Shown one piece after another: positions 18,443-26,764 of a DNA stretch of 33,281 nucleotides (the first letter of the stretch is position 1; the number at the start of each line of letters is the position of its first letter). Under the pieces are notes generated by a model that worked only from the letters and a program-made list of their open reading frames with translations, was not told the origin of the DNA and did no database searches. The stretch is from NCBI GenBank assembly GCA_011620215.1, contig WOZP01000067.1, positions 4,837-38,117 on the forward strand. The letters run 5' to 3'. This DNA comes from Rugosibacter sp. (GTDB taxonomy: Bacteria > Pseudomonadota > Gammaproteobacteria > Burkholderiales > Rhodocyclaceae). The position numbers and the translations under genes were made by a program.

Positions 18443-20071
18443 ATGGACAAGAAACACGGAGAAGAAGAATCAGCGGTATTATGCGACATGGTCAAAGCAC
18501 CGCTTGTTGCAGATGTCCCCGGCGTATCGCCTGAATCGCCCACCGACGAACTTCTGCACGAACTCTGGAGGCACCAGATTGAACTGGAGATGCAGAACGA
18601 AGAATTGCGACGGACACAGCTGGCTCTCGAGGAATCACGGGATCGTTACCTGAATCTCTACGAATTTGCCCCGGTCGGCTATTTCACCCTGACCGATACA
18701 GGCCTGATCACTGAAACGAATCTCACTGCTGCCATACTCCTCGGTCTGGAACGCAAGAAACTGTTACAGCACCGCTTCGATTTTTTCATCCACCCCGAAG
18801 ACCGCGACCGCTGGTGCCGACTGTTCACGAGCTTGATGCAGCATGCGGGCCGGGAAAGGCTTGATCTGCGGCTAACCTGTGGGGACGGGACCCTCCTGCA
18901 TGCCCATCTGGATATCTGGCACCATGCATCAGATGGCAAAGCGTCGGGAATACACATCATGTTGACCGACATCACAGGGGACGTGCGCATGGAACAGTCA
19001 CTCGCACTCAACGAAGCGCGCTTGCGCGGTATCCTCAATTCCGCAATGGACGCCATCATCACTGTCGATGAGGCGCAGAATATTGTGTTCTTCAATGCAG
19101 CTGCCGAATCGATTTTTGGCTGGTCCCGCGAGCAAGTGACAGGGTCGCCGCTTGCCCTGTTGCTTCCGGAGCGTTTCCGCACCGTGCATGCTCACTATAT
19201 CGGACAGTTCGGTGAAGCTGGCAGCATCTCGCACCCGATAGATGGATCCCGTACCATCGCGGCACTGCATCGCAATGGCACCGAATTTATGATCAACGCA
19301 TCGATCTCGCAGATCAACGAGAATGGCGCCAAGTTCTACACGGTAATTCTGCGCGATGTAACCGGGAAAGTCATGACAGAGAATGCCTTGCATAGATCGC
19401 AGGAAGAGTTGCGCAAACTCGCAGCGACAGCGCATTCGATCCGAGAACAAGAGAAACGTCATATCGCACGCGAGCTGCACGATGAACTGGGGCAGTCGTT
19501 AACATCGCTGAAAATGGACGTGATGTGGCTCATGGACCGGCCGACCACCGATCAAATAACGCAAGTGAAAAAATTCGAGGATATGCTGTCGATAATCGAT
19601 GGGCTGACAGCCACTACGCGTCGCATCTCATCCGACCTGCGACCCCTGATGCTTGACGACCTGGGCCTTGTTCCCGCAGCCGAGTGGCTAGTACAAAATT
19701 TCATGGAACACACGGGCATACGTTGTGAGCTTACGATTACAATGCCTGAGCATGCGCTTCAGGAACCCTATGCCACAGCTATGTTCCGCATACTGCAAGA
19801 AGCGCTCACCAATGCCGCCCGGCATGCGCATGCCACTCTGATAAAAATAATTCTTGCGCAAACTGATGGGGATATCTACCTGTCGGTACGCGACAACGGC
19901 TGCGGATTCATCACATCAACTCTACGCAACCAGTCATATGGACTGATAGGAATGCGCGAGCGCGTCTACTTGCTTGATGGCGCAATCAAGATAGATAGCG
20001 AACCAGGCCGGGGAACAACGATTGATGTGCGTATCCCAATTCCGCTCATCCGCCCCGAGGCATCAGCATGA
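18443..20071 (+). CDS. double-PAS sensor histidine kinase, NarX/DegS-like (HisKA_3)
   Basis: 542-aa soluble kinase, no membrane segment. Order: N-terminal coiled coil (ELWRHQIELEMQNEELRR), PAS1 (about 68-180, YEFAPVGYFTLTDTGLI), PAS2 (about 190-312, ending VILRDVTGK), HisKA_3 dimerisation domain with phospho-acceptor His346 in IARELHDELGQSL, and a HATPase_c domain with N-box EALTNAARHAHA (Asn457), DNGCGF (484-489) and GLIGMRERV. This architecture pairs with NarL/FixJ regulators, and the next gene is one, its ATG overlapping the kinase TGA by 4 nt. The PAS ligand cannot be told; no heme or flavin motif is evident to me. Confidence 0.93.
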   Translation: MDKKHGEEESAVLCDMVKAPLVADVPGVSPESPTDELLHELWRHQIELEMQNEELRRTQLALEESRDRYLNLYEFAPVGYFTLTDTGLITETNLTAAILLGLERKKLLQHRFDFFIHPEDRDRWCRLFTSLMQHAGRERLDLRLTCGDGTLLHAHLDIWHHASDGKASGIHIMLTDITGDVRMEQSLALNEARLRGILNSAMDAIITVDEAQNIVFFNAAAESIFGWSREQVTGSPLALLLPERFRTVHAHYIGQFGEAGSISHPIDGSRTIAALHRNGTEFMINASISQINENGAKFYTVILRDVTGKVMTENALHRSQEELRKLAATAHSIREQEKRHIARELHDELGQSLTSLKMDVMWLMDRPTTDQITQVKKFEDMLSIIDGLTATTRRISSDLRPLMLDDLGLVPAAEWLVQNFMEHTGIRCELTITMPEHALQEPYATAMFRILQEALTNAARHAHATLIKIILAQTDGDIYLSVRDNGCGFITSTLRNQSYGLIGMRERVYLLDGAIKIDSEPGRGTTIDVRIPIPLIRPEASA

Positions 20072-20709
20072 TCCGAATTGTCATCGCCGACGACCATAGC
20101 ATCATTCGCGAAGGCATAAAGCAGATACTTTCCTCAGCGGTAGACCTGACGATTATTGGCGAAGCGCAGAATGGACATGAAGTGATGGAACATGTGCGTG
20201 CATCGAACTTTGATGTATTACTGCTCGACCTTTCCATGCCTGGCAGAAGTGGTATTGAACTAATCAAACAGGTACATGGTGAAAAGCCAAAACTGCGCAT
20301 CCTCGTGTTCAGCATGCATCAGGAACACCAATATGCGGTGCGGGCCATCAAGTCCGGCGCATCAGGCTACCTGACCAAGGACAGCAACTCGGCTCAGTTG
20401 CTGGCAGCCATTCGCAAAGTTGCCGGTGGCGGCGCATTCATCAGCCTCGATGTCGCAGAACAGTTTGCCCTGGGTGCCATGCCCGAGGCTGACCAGCCAC
20501 CGCACAAAACGCTTTCTGACCGCGAATTTCAGGTTCTGCACCAGCTGGTATCCGGCAACACCGTCTCGGACATCGCCAGGCAACTGAGTCTTTCAGTCAA
20601 GACGGTGAGTACGCACAAGACACGACTCATGCAGAAAATGAACATGCACAACCAGACAGAGCTGATCCACTACGCCATCAGCCACCAGCTGATCGACAAC
20701 CCCGAGTAG
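20068..20709 (+). CDS. NarL/FixJ-family response regulator
   Basis: 213-aa DNA-binding regulator. Receiver: acidic pair Asp8/Asp9, phosphorylation site Asp54 in LLLDLSMPG, Ser82 and Lys104 in YLTKDS. Output: LuxR-type helix-turn-helix LSDREFQVLHQLVSGN then DIARQLSLSVKTVSTHK (about 150-187). Translationally coupled to the kinase (ATGA), so it is its cognate partner. A palindrome of the TGTARG-N6-CYTACA type 13 nt after its stop is a candidate binding site. Target genes are not proven; the rightward stress and acyl-metabolism genes downstream are the obvious candidates. Confidence 0.94.
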   Translation: MIRIVIADDHSIIREGIKQILSSAVDLTIIGEAQNGHEVMEHVRASNFDVLLLDLSMPGRSGIELIKQVHGEKPKLRILVFSMHQEHQYAVRAIKSGASGYLTKDSNSAQLLAAIRKVAGGGAFISLDVAEQFALGAMPEADQPPHKTLSDREFQVLHQLVSGNTVSDIARQLSLSVKTVSTHKTRLMQKMNMHNQTELIHYAISHQLIDNPE

Positions 20710-20721
20710 CCCGACTGAGCC

Positions 20722-20761
20722 TGTAGGACAATTCCTACACGCTGTCCTACTGCGTCCTACA
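20722..20761 (+). promoter_or_regulatory. GacA-box-like palindrome with two extra half-sites
   Basis: TGTAGG, six bases and CCTACA (20722-20739) form an 18-bp palindrome (7-bp arms TGTAGGA/TCCTACA with 4 nt between), the layout known for GacA/UvrY-type NarL-family regulators (TGTAAG-N6-CTTACA). GTCCTAC follows twice at a 10-nt interval (20744-20750, 20754-20760), one helical turn apart. It lies 80-120 nt before the lone-receiver gene. Confidence 0.5.
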
Positions 20762-20818
20762 TCGCTATCAGGACTTCACTGACAGTCATATTAAGCCACC
20801 GCCGATAGCAGGCGACTT

Positions 20819-20841
20819 TGCAGCCAGCGATACTGGCTGCA
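20819..20841 (+). promoter_or_regulatory. hairpin directly in front of and touching the lone-receiver start codon
   Basis: TGCAGCCAG (20819-20827), loop CGATA and CTGGCTGCA (20833-20841) form a perfect 9-bp stem whose last base is the A of the ATG. It occupies the place where a Shine-Dalgarno sequence should be, and none is visible. Confidence 0.55.
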
Positions 20842-21245
20842 TGCAGCAATCAAACCTACACCAAGACACTGGAATTTTCATTGTCGACGACTCGCCCCTC
20901 ATCCGGGAACGTCTGGTGAGGATGCTTGGAGAACTCGATGGTATTTCTGTAGTCGGTGAAGCCGAAAGTTCAGCAGAGGCTATCGTGGGCATCATCCGCA
21001 CTTGTCCGGACGTCGTCACGCTTGACATCAATTTGCGCAATGGTAGTGGCCTTGATGTGCTGCGTGCACTGCGCGGATTGCAGTCCAACATGTTCGGGAT
21101 CGTTTTTATTGTGTTGACCAATTTCCCGACTTCATATTACCGAAAAGTCTATATGGAAGCAGGGGCCAGTCATTTCCTCGATAAGCATGCCGAGTTTAAA
21201 AAAGCCGCGAACATCATTATTGCGCTGAGGCCAACCACCCATTAG
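20841..21245 (+). CDS. stand-alone receiver-domain response regulator
   Basis: 134-aa CheY-like protein with no output domain. All receiver residues are present: Asp16/Asp17, phosphorylation site Asp62 in VVTLDINLRNGSG, Thr93 in IVLTNF and Lys115 in FLDKHAEF. The FLDKxxEF ending is typical of small receivers seen beside PAS kinases. It could be a phosphate sink or a relay for the upstream kinase, or act by protein contact. The ATG at 20841 is the only reasonable start and lies at the foot of a hairpin with no Shine-Dalgarno, so translation may be controlled. Confidence 0.88.
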   Translation: MQQSNLHQDTGIFIVDDSPLIRERLVRMLGELDGISVVGEAESSAEAIVGIIRTCPDVVTLDINLRNGSGLDVLRALRGLQSNMFGIVFIVLTNFPTSYYRKVYMEAGASHFLDKHAEFKKAANIIIALRPTTH

Positions 21246-21360
21246 CGGCCTGCTTCGCAAATCAAGGAACACAATGAAAACGGGAAAACAAAGGATTGCC
21301 GCAAAGGACAAGAAACGAAACAAATCATAGTGATAACCAAAAATAATTGAGGAGCTAGCC

Positions 21361-21882
21361 ATGTATAGAGCGGATTTACCGAATGAAAAAGAAAGCATTC
21401 AGTATTCGAGTCAGTTCTACCAGAATTGCCTGGCTCGATTTGGTGATACAGGTAAAAACCCTGCCATGGTGCTTGATGACACTGGCAAAGTGCTTTTTTG
21501 CAGTCAGCAAGCCGCAGATATTTTGGGTAATGAGATCAATGATCTGCTGGAGCGACCTATCAAAGACTATGTTCCTGATATGCCCTTCAACTCCAATGCA
21601 CCTGGCAGCAATGTCGTCAATGCCGCCTATGCGGGCCGACAAAACCAGTGGCGGGAATATGGCATTTTCAACAATTCCGGGAAGGAAACCTTTTCGGTTG
21701 AATTGCTTTTCGATGTATTCGAGGTAGATATCCGTTACCTGATTCTCCTTTGGGTACGCATCCCGGCGGCGCGGTTTATGCGGAAGAACACAGATAGGCA
21801 TAGCGCTGCAAAAACGCCAACAGGCACTGTACGGTTCCTGCGCGAGGGTATGGAAATGGCTGAGAAACCAGACATCAGCTAA
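21361..21882 (+). CDS. small PAS-domain protein
   Basis: 173-aa protein with one PAS-like domain (about residues 30-125): NPAMVLDDTGKVLFCSQQAA, a helical segment ADILGNEINDLLERPIKDYVP, and FSVELLFDVFEVDIRYLILLWVR as the final strands. No kinase, cyclase or output domain follows; the C-terminal 45 residues are basic and featureless. Strong GAGGAG before the ATG. A free-standing PAS next to a lone receiver and a PAS kinase suggests a sensor adaptor for the same pathway (inference). The function is not recognised. Confidence 0.7.
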   Translation: MYRADLPNEKESIQYSSQFYQNCLARFGDTGKNPAMVLDDTGKVLFCSQQAADILGNEINDLLERPIKDYVPDMPFNSNAPGSNVVNAAYAGRQNQWREYGIFNNSGKETFSVELLFDVFEVDIRYLILLWVRIPAARFMRKNTDRHSAAKTPTGTVRFLREGMEMAEKPDIS

Positions 21883-21935
21883 AGCGCTACTGACGCCGAG
21901 ACAATATTTATCAACCACCACAGTGGAGGTACACA

Positions 21936-22490
21936 ATGGAAGCAGCTTCAACCCCAGCAAGTACAAGCAAGAAGCGCGCCAAGAAATCAGCCGGATTTTT
22001 GGCGAACAGCGATTTGTCCTCCATCGATCCCGACCTGCGCAACCAGATGATTGCAACGGCCGCCTACTACCGCGCCGAGCGACGCGGATTTAACGGTGGC
22101 GACCCGAGTATCGACTGGTACGAAGCGGAAATGGAAGTCGACCAGATATTGCGGGGTTCCGCCCCGGATGACAGGAATATGGCGCAGCTGGAAGCACTAC
22201 TGGTCGAGTGGGATGCCCAGTTTGAAGAACTCAAGAACAAGATTGTCAAGGCAAAAGCCAAAACCCGCACCGAATACCAGAAGCAACTGCAATTGATAGC
22301 GGACAAGCGAGCCGTCATCAGCGGAAAGCTCAAGGATTTGCGGCGGCACACGGGTGAAGTCTGGGACGATCTCAAGAGCGCTATCGAGAATGCGTGGGAT
22401 GAAATGCGTCAGGAGACAGAGCACATCACATCGCGTTTCATGCAGGAAGAGGCCCCCACTGCGGGCAAGAAAAAGAGGGGGCCGCAATGA
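21936..22490 (+). CDS. DUF2934-domain protein with C-terminal coiled coil
   Basis: 184-aa soluble protein. A basic Ser/Lys/Ala-rich start is followed by a DUF2934 motif (about 34-75: MIATAAYYRAERRGFNGGDP then DWYEAEMEVD), then a long charged helix/coiled coil (about 82-165) with LKDLRRHTGEVWDDLKSAIENA-like heptads. Good GGAGG before the ATG. Its stop overlaps the next ATG (ATGA), so it is made together with the lipoprotein, whose C-terminal helix resembles its own. DUF2934 has no known function. A DNA- or envelope-associated structural role is only a guess. Confidence 0.8.
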   Translation: MEAASTPASTSKKRAKKSAGFLANSDLSSIDPDLRNQMIATAAYYRAERRGFNGGDPSIDWYEAEMEVDQILRGSAPDDRNMAQLEALLVEWDAQFEELKNKIVKAKAKTRTEYQKQLQLIADKRAVISGKLKDLRRHTGEVWDDLKSAIENAWDEMRQETEHITSRFMQEEAPTAGKKKRGPQ

Positions 22491-22897
22491 ACCGTCTGCG
22501 AACGCTGGTACTAGTTGGTGTTGTGATTGGCCTTGCGGCATGCAACAAAAAAGATGAATACACCCTGCCCAAAACCGGGACAGGAGAAGCCGAGATAAAA
22601 GGCCCCGCCGCCACGAGCGCAAACAATCTTGAGCGCGAGCATTTTCTGTCCAGTGCGCAGCAGGAAGTGGCTGAATTAGGTGCCAAGATTGAAACATTAA
22701 GGAAACAGGCCCAACAACGGGCAACCGCCGAACTTCAGCCCAAGATCCTGGCGCTTGACCAGGAAATGAAAAACCTGCAAACCAAGCTGACTGAGCTCAA
22801 AGCAACAACGACCGACCAATGGAAGACTATCAAAGTCGATGTCGAGTCCGCGATAGACCATCTCAGGAATGCAATCGACAAGGCAGGTGAAAAATAG
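22487..22897 (+). CDS. small coiled-coil lipoprotein
   Basis: 136-aa predicted lipoprotein: basic start, hydrophobic segment and lipobox LAAC with Cys19, followed by Asn20, which argues for outer-membrane sorting. The mature part is a charged helix with heptads (about 50-130). Its end (TTTDQWKTIKVDVESAIDHL) resembles the corresponding part of the preceding protein (HTGEVWDDLKSAIENAWDEM), so the two may pair or share ancestry. Translationally coupled to the DUF2934 gene. Not recognised beyond lipoprotein. Confidence 0.8.
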   Translation: MNRLRTLVLVGVVIGLAACNKKDEYTLPKTGTGEAEIKGPAATSANNLEREHFLSSAQQEVAELGAKIETLRKQAQQRATAELQPKILALDQEMKNLQTKLTELKATTTDQWKTIKVDVESAIDHLRNAIDKAGEK

Positions 22898-22957
22898 AGA
22901 TCAAGTCAGAATCCATCAACCGCAACACCGCAACATCATCCCAAAAGGAGAACCAGC

Positions 22958-23404
22958 ATGGCAAATATCACCCGTTTCAATCCATTCAACGAACTTGCCC
23001 GTATCGATCCGTTCGCTGATGTAGGCGATTTTTTCAACGGATTCACCTTGCGGCCCATCCTGCGCGATTTTGAGGTTGAACCGCAAATCAAGCTCGAAGT
23101 ATCGGAAGAAGACAAAGCCTACCGGGTCAAAGCGGAAATCCCGGGCGTAAAAAAAGAGGATATCCACGTCACTGTCGACGGCAGGCAGGTCTCTATCAGC
23201 GCCGAAGTAAAAAAGGAAAAGGAAGAAAAAGAGGGCGAGAAGGTGATTCGCAGCGAACGCTATTACGGCAAGGTTTCGCGCAGCTTTTCTCTTGAACAGG
23301 AAGTTGACGAAAGTGGCACGCAGGCCAAATATACCGATGGCGTACTGGAACTGACACTGCCCAAAAAATCGGGAACTGTCTCCAGGAAGATCACCGTCGC
23401 CTAG
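22958..23404 (+). CDS. Hsp20/alpha-crystallin small heat-shock protein
   Basis: 148-aa sHsp, an ATP-independent holdase that keeps unfolding proteins soluble. N-terminal arm NPFNELARIDPF, then the alpha-crystallin domain from about residue 42 (IKLEVSEEDKAYRVKAEIPG, VKKEDIHVTVDG, GKVSRSFSLEQEVDE) ending YTDGVLELTLPKK. The final I-x-I/V anchor is present as KITVA. Strong AAAGGAGAA before the ATG. It follows the lipoprotein by 60 nt and is followed by a 9-bp hairpin and groEL, so the two chaperones may be cotranscribed. No sigma32-type promoter was recognised immediately upstream. Confidence 0.95.
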   Translation: MANITRFNPFNELARIDPFADVGDFFNGFTLRPILRDFEVEPQIKLEVSEEDKAYRVKAEIPGVKKEDIHVTVDGRQVSISAEVKKEKEEKEGEKVIRSERYYGKVSRSFSLEQEVDESGTQAKYTDGVLELTLPKKSGTVSRKITVA

Positions 23405-23432
23405 CAGCCGGGATACGCCCCGCCTGCTAGGC
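23399..23432 (+). terminator. hairpin between hsp20 and groEL (attenuator or stabiliser)
   Basis: GCCTAGCAG (23399-23407) and CTGCTAGGC (23424-23432) form a perfect 9-bp stem that starts on the hsp20 stop codon; the 16-nt loop can pair further (CGGG/CCCG). No T-run follows, so full intrinsic termination is doubtful. It could uncouple hsp20 and groEL expression. Confidence 0.45.
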
Positions 23433-23540
23433 ATCACTTGCTGCGGACGGGGGGGCGTCAGCCAGACCGGTGCTGGCGCAAGACATGCTGGTTGCGATTG
23501 GGGATAGGCAGGATGGCCGCCATTGACCGAGGAGTTTCCC

Positions 23541-25163
23541 GTGCCGATAAAACAGGTGCTGTTTCATGATGCTGCACGCAGCAAGATCGTCAAAGGTGTC
23601 AATATCCTGGCGGACGCAGTCAAGGTGACCCTCGGCCCGAGTGGCCGCAACGTTATTCTGGAGCGGGCCTATGGACCGCCCGTAGTGGCCAATTCCGGCG
23701 TGGTGGTGGCCAGAAGCATTGAGCTTGAAGACAAGTTCGAAAACATGGGTGCGCAAATGTTGCAGGAGGTCGCCAGCAAGACATCCTCAGTGGCGGGCGA
23801 CGGCACGACGACCGCCACGGTGCTGGCGCAGGCCATTGTGCAGGAAGGCATGAAATACGTGGCCGCTGGCATGAATCCGATGGACCTCAAGCGCGGCATC
23901 GACAAGGCCGTGGTTGCCATCATTGAGGAATTAAAGAAACAGTCCAAACCCTGCACCACGAACAAGGAAATTGCCCAGGTGGGCACCATTTCCGCCAGTT
24001 CCGACTTATCCGTTGGCGATACCATTGCCCAGGCCATGGAAAAGGTGGGCAGTGATGGCGTCATCACGGTGGAGGATGGCTCCGGTTTGCACAACGAGCT
24101 GGAGATCGTCGAAGGCATGCAGTTTGAACATGGCTATCTCTCGCCCTATTTCATCACCAGCGCCGATAGGCAAACCACCGTGCTCGAAGACCCGTATATC
24201 CTCTTGTGCGACAAGAAAATTTCCAGCATTCATGATCTGCTGCCCGTGCTGGAGAAAATTGCGCAGACCGGCAAACCGCTGCTGATCATCGCGGAGGATG
24301 TCGACGGTGAAGCTCTGGCTACGCTGGTGGTCAATCATTTGCGTGGCATTCTCAAGTGTTGCGCCGTCAAGGCTCCCGATTTCGGTGACCGACGCAAGGC
24401 GATGCTGGAAGATATTGCGGTGATCACCGGCGGCACGGTAATTACCGAGGTGCTCGGCTTGTCTTTGGAAAAAGCCGCCATTGAAGACCTGGGCACGGCA
24501 AAACGCATTGAAGCCACGAAAGAAGACACCACCATTATCGGCGGCGGCGGAAAGCCCACAGATATCCACAACCGCATCAAGCAAATCCGCGAGCAGGTCA
24601 AGGATGGCGTCAGCGATTACGACAAGGAAAAGTTGCAAGAGCGCGCCGCCAAGCTCGCCGGTGGCGTCGCGGTGATCAAGGTCGGCGCCGCCACCGAAAC
24701 AGGGATGAAAGAGAAGAAGAGCCGTATCGAAGATGCGCTGCACGCGGCCCGTGCTGCGATCCAGGAAGGCATCCTGCCCGGCGGTGGCCTGGCGCTGCTG
24801 CGTTCGCGTCAAGCGCTCGCGGCACTTGGCGGAGACAATCACGATCAGGACTGCGGCATCGGGATTGTGCGACGCGCACTGGAAGAACCGCTGCGTCAGA
24901 TTGTCGCCAATACAGGCGGTGATCCCTCGGTAGTGCTCGACAAGGTGCTCGCGGGGATCGGCGATTTCGGCTACAACGCGGCGACTGGCGTTTATGGTGA
25001 TCTCATCGAGATGGGTATCCTCGACCCGACCAAGGTGACGCGCTGCGCCTTGCAGAATGCCGCTTCCATCGCCAGCCTTATTCTCACCACCGACGTCATG
25101 ATTGCAGACCTGCCACCAGGGGTAACAGAGTCTGGTGCGACTGATGGAATGGGGCTGGAGTGA
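23541..25163 (+). CDS. groEL: chaperonin GroEL (orphan paralogue, no GGM tail)
   Basis: 540-aa 60-kDa chaperonin subunit. Visible: ATP site [10 protein letters not shown] and [32 protein letters not shown], apical domain around [14 protein letters not shown], and [17 protein letters not shown] with the catalytic Asp. The start is GTG 23541 ([15 protein letters not shown]), 7 nt after GAGGAG; a TTG six codons earlier lies before that ribosome site. No groES precedes or follows it, and the C-terminus ends TDGMGLE instead of the Gly-Gly-Met repeats of main GroELs. It is therefore probably a second, specialised copy that borrows GroES from elsewhere or acts without it. Confidence 0.95.
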   Translation: MPIKQVLFHDAARSKIVKGVNILADAVKVTLGPSGRNVILERAYGPPVVANSGVVVARSIELEDKFENMGAQMLQEVASKTSSVAGDGTTTATVLAQAIVQEGMKYVAAGMNPMDLKRGIDKAVVAIIEELKKQSKPCTTNKEIAQVGTISASSDLSVGDTIAQAMEKVGSDGVITVEDGSGLHNELEIVEGMQFEHGYLSPYFITSADRQTTVLEDPYILLCDKKISSIHDLLPVLEKIAQTGKPLLIIAEDVDGEALATLVVNHLRGILKCCAVKAPDFGDRRKAMLEDIAVITGGTVITEVLGLSLEKAAIEDLGTAKRIEATKEDTTIIGGGGKPTDIHNRIKQIREQVKDGVSDYDKEKLQERAAKLAGGVAVIKVGAATETGMKEKKSRIEDALHAARAAIQEGILPGGGLALLRSRQALAALGGDNHDQDCGIGIVRRALEEPLRQIVANTGGDPSVVLDKVLAGIGDFGYNAATGVYGDLIEMGILDPTKVTRCALQNAASIASLILTTDVMIADLPPGVTESGATDGMGLE

Positions 25164-25310
25164 CGATGATGAGACAGTACGCAATGTTCAATAGCGCATC
25201 AACCACATTGATGTAGCATTTTTTCGTATGCAGTAATGCAAGTCAGGTTGTCGGCCTACAGGTCATGGTGCAGAAACTTGTCCAGGACTTGAGCAAATCG
25301 GGAGAAAACC

Positions 25311-26639
25311 ATGAATTTCACCGCAAGTCTTGTGTCACCAACCCCGGATAAATCCGGCCATGCCGATGCGGCGATGCGTATCCTCAAACGCTTGTTACGC
25401 CACTTTCACAGTTCTGCTGCGTTGCGCCTGTGGAATGACACAACCCATCACATCGGCCACGCCCCACCCGCTTTTACCCTGGTGATACGGGATCCCGCCA
25501 TCCTGCGCAAACTGGTGTTGCAACCCAGTGCGCTGGTGCTCGCCGATGCCTATTTTCGCGGGCTGCTCGATGTTGAGGGTGACTTGTACTCCGTACTGCG
25601 TCTGAAGGGATACTTCCAGACGCTGGTTCTTCCGCTACGCGAACGCAGCGCTTTGTTGCTGGATGCCTTGCGGCTACCGAGAAAACCTCTGACGGCGATT
25701 CCGCCAGCATCTTCTTCTGCTGCCTTGCTTGAGGGGGAAAGGTTCTCTCATGACCATTCCAGGCAAAGCGATCACGCCGCCATTTCCTTTCATTACGATG
25801 TATCCAATCAGTTTTACAAGTTATGGCTGGATGAGCAAATGGTGTATTCGTGCGCCTACTTCGAGACGCCCGACAGCACGCTGGAACAGGCGCAGCGCCA
25901 CAAGCTCGATCACATCTGCCGCAAGTTGCGCTTGAAACCTGGCGAGCGCTTCCTCGACATCGGCTGCGGCTGGGGTGCGCTGGTATGCTGGGCGGCGCAG
26001 CATTATGGGGTAAAAGCCCATGGCATCACGCTGAGCCAGCAGCAGCATGACTATGCGCAGCGGCGCATTGCCGCCGCAGGACTGCATGATCTGGTGACTG
26101 TGGAACTGCGCGACTATCGCGACCTGCAAGGTGAGGCGGTCTTTGATAAGGCCGCCAGTGTCGGCATGTTCGAACATGTCGGGCTGGCCAACCTGCCCGT
26201 TTATAACGCCACCGTTCACCGGGTATTGCGGCCGGGCGGTTTATTCCTGAACCACGGCATTACCCATGATGAAGAGGGCTGGCACCCGAACATCGATACG
26301 GAGTTCATCAACCGCTATGTCTTCCCTGATGGCGAGCTCGACACGGTGAGCAATATCCAGCGCGGCATGGAGCATGCCGGTTTTGAGATTCACGATGTGG
26401 AAGGCCTGCGCCCGCACTACGCACTGACCCTCCGCCACTGGGTGCAGCGGCTGGAGGCGGCGCATGACGAGGCCTTGCAGCATGTCAGCGAAACGGCCTA
26501 TCGCGTCTGGCGGCTTTATATGGCAGCCTGTGCCGTGGAATTTGAAGCCGGCGGCACCGGGGTCTACCAAATCCTGGCGTCACGCCGGGGCACAACGGAA
26601 CCAGCCTTGCCACTGACACGGCGCGACTTGTATGCCTGA
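25311..26639 (+). CDS. cfa: cyclopropane-fatty-acyl-phospholipid synthase family methyltransferase
   Basis: 442-aa SAM-dependent enzyme that adds a methylene bridge to unsaturated phospholipid acyl chains in the membrane. Visible: N-terminal lipid-binding part (LADAYFRGLLDVEGDL), then ISFHYDVSNQFYKLWLD, YSCAYFETPDSTLEQAQ, SAM-binding FLDIGCGWGALV, and GMFEHVGLANLPVYNATVHR carrying the active-site Glu/His. E. coli Cfa is 382 aa; the extra residues are an N-terminal stretch and a linker near 130-155. A GGGAGAAAACC site precedes the ATG. Rightward, 147 nt after groEL. Cfa enzymes typically act in stationary phase or stress, matching the neighbours. Confidence 0.92.
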   Translation: MNFTASLVSPTPDKSGHADAAMRILKRLLRHFHSSAALRLWNDTTHHIGHAPPAFTLVIRDPAILRKLVLQPSALVLADAYFRGLLDVEGDLYSVLRLKGYFQTLVLPLRERSALLLDALRLPRKPLTAIPPASSSAALLEGERFSHDHSRQSDHAAISFHYDVSNQFYKLWLDEQMVYSCAYFETPDSTLEQAQRHKLDHICRKLRLKPGERFLDIGCGWGALVCWAAQHYGVKAHGITLSQQQHDYAQRRIAAAGLHDLVTVELRDYRDLQGEAVFDKAASVGMFEHVGLANLPVYNATVHRVLRPGGLFLNHGITHDEEGWHPNIDTEFINRYVFPDGELDTVSNIQRGMEHAGFEIHDVEGLRPHYALTLRHWVQRLEAAHDEALQHVSETAYRVWRLYMAACAVEFEAGGTGVYQILASRRGTTEPALPLTRRDLYA

Positions 26640-26764
26640 ACATATCGCATACGCTTGGCGCATAAGATGACAGGCGCCAGCCTGCAACACTTTTCAAAAT
26701 AGTCGTGGATAATTGGATTACCTGCGGTTAACTGCTGATCAGTCAGGACATTTATTGGACACGC

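Noticed and set aside
18203-18457. 84-codon minus-strand frame in the glgB-kinase gap
   Set aside because: It runs through the inverted repeat and the kinase start region, has no good ribosome site and no recognisable protein features.
24006-25184. 392-codon minus-strand frame across groEL
   Set aside because: Fully antisense to conserved GroEL sequence, no recognisable domain.
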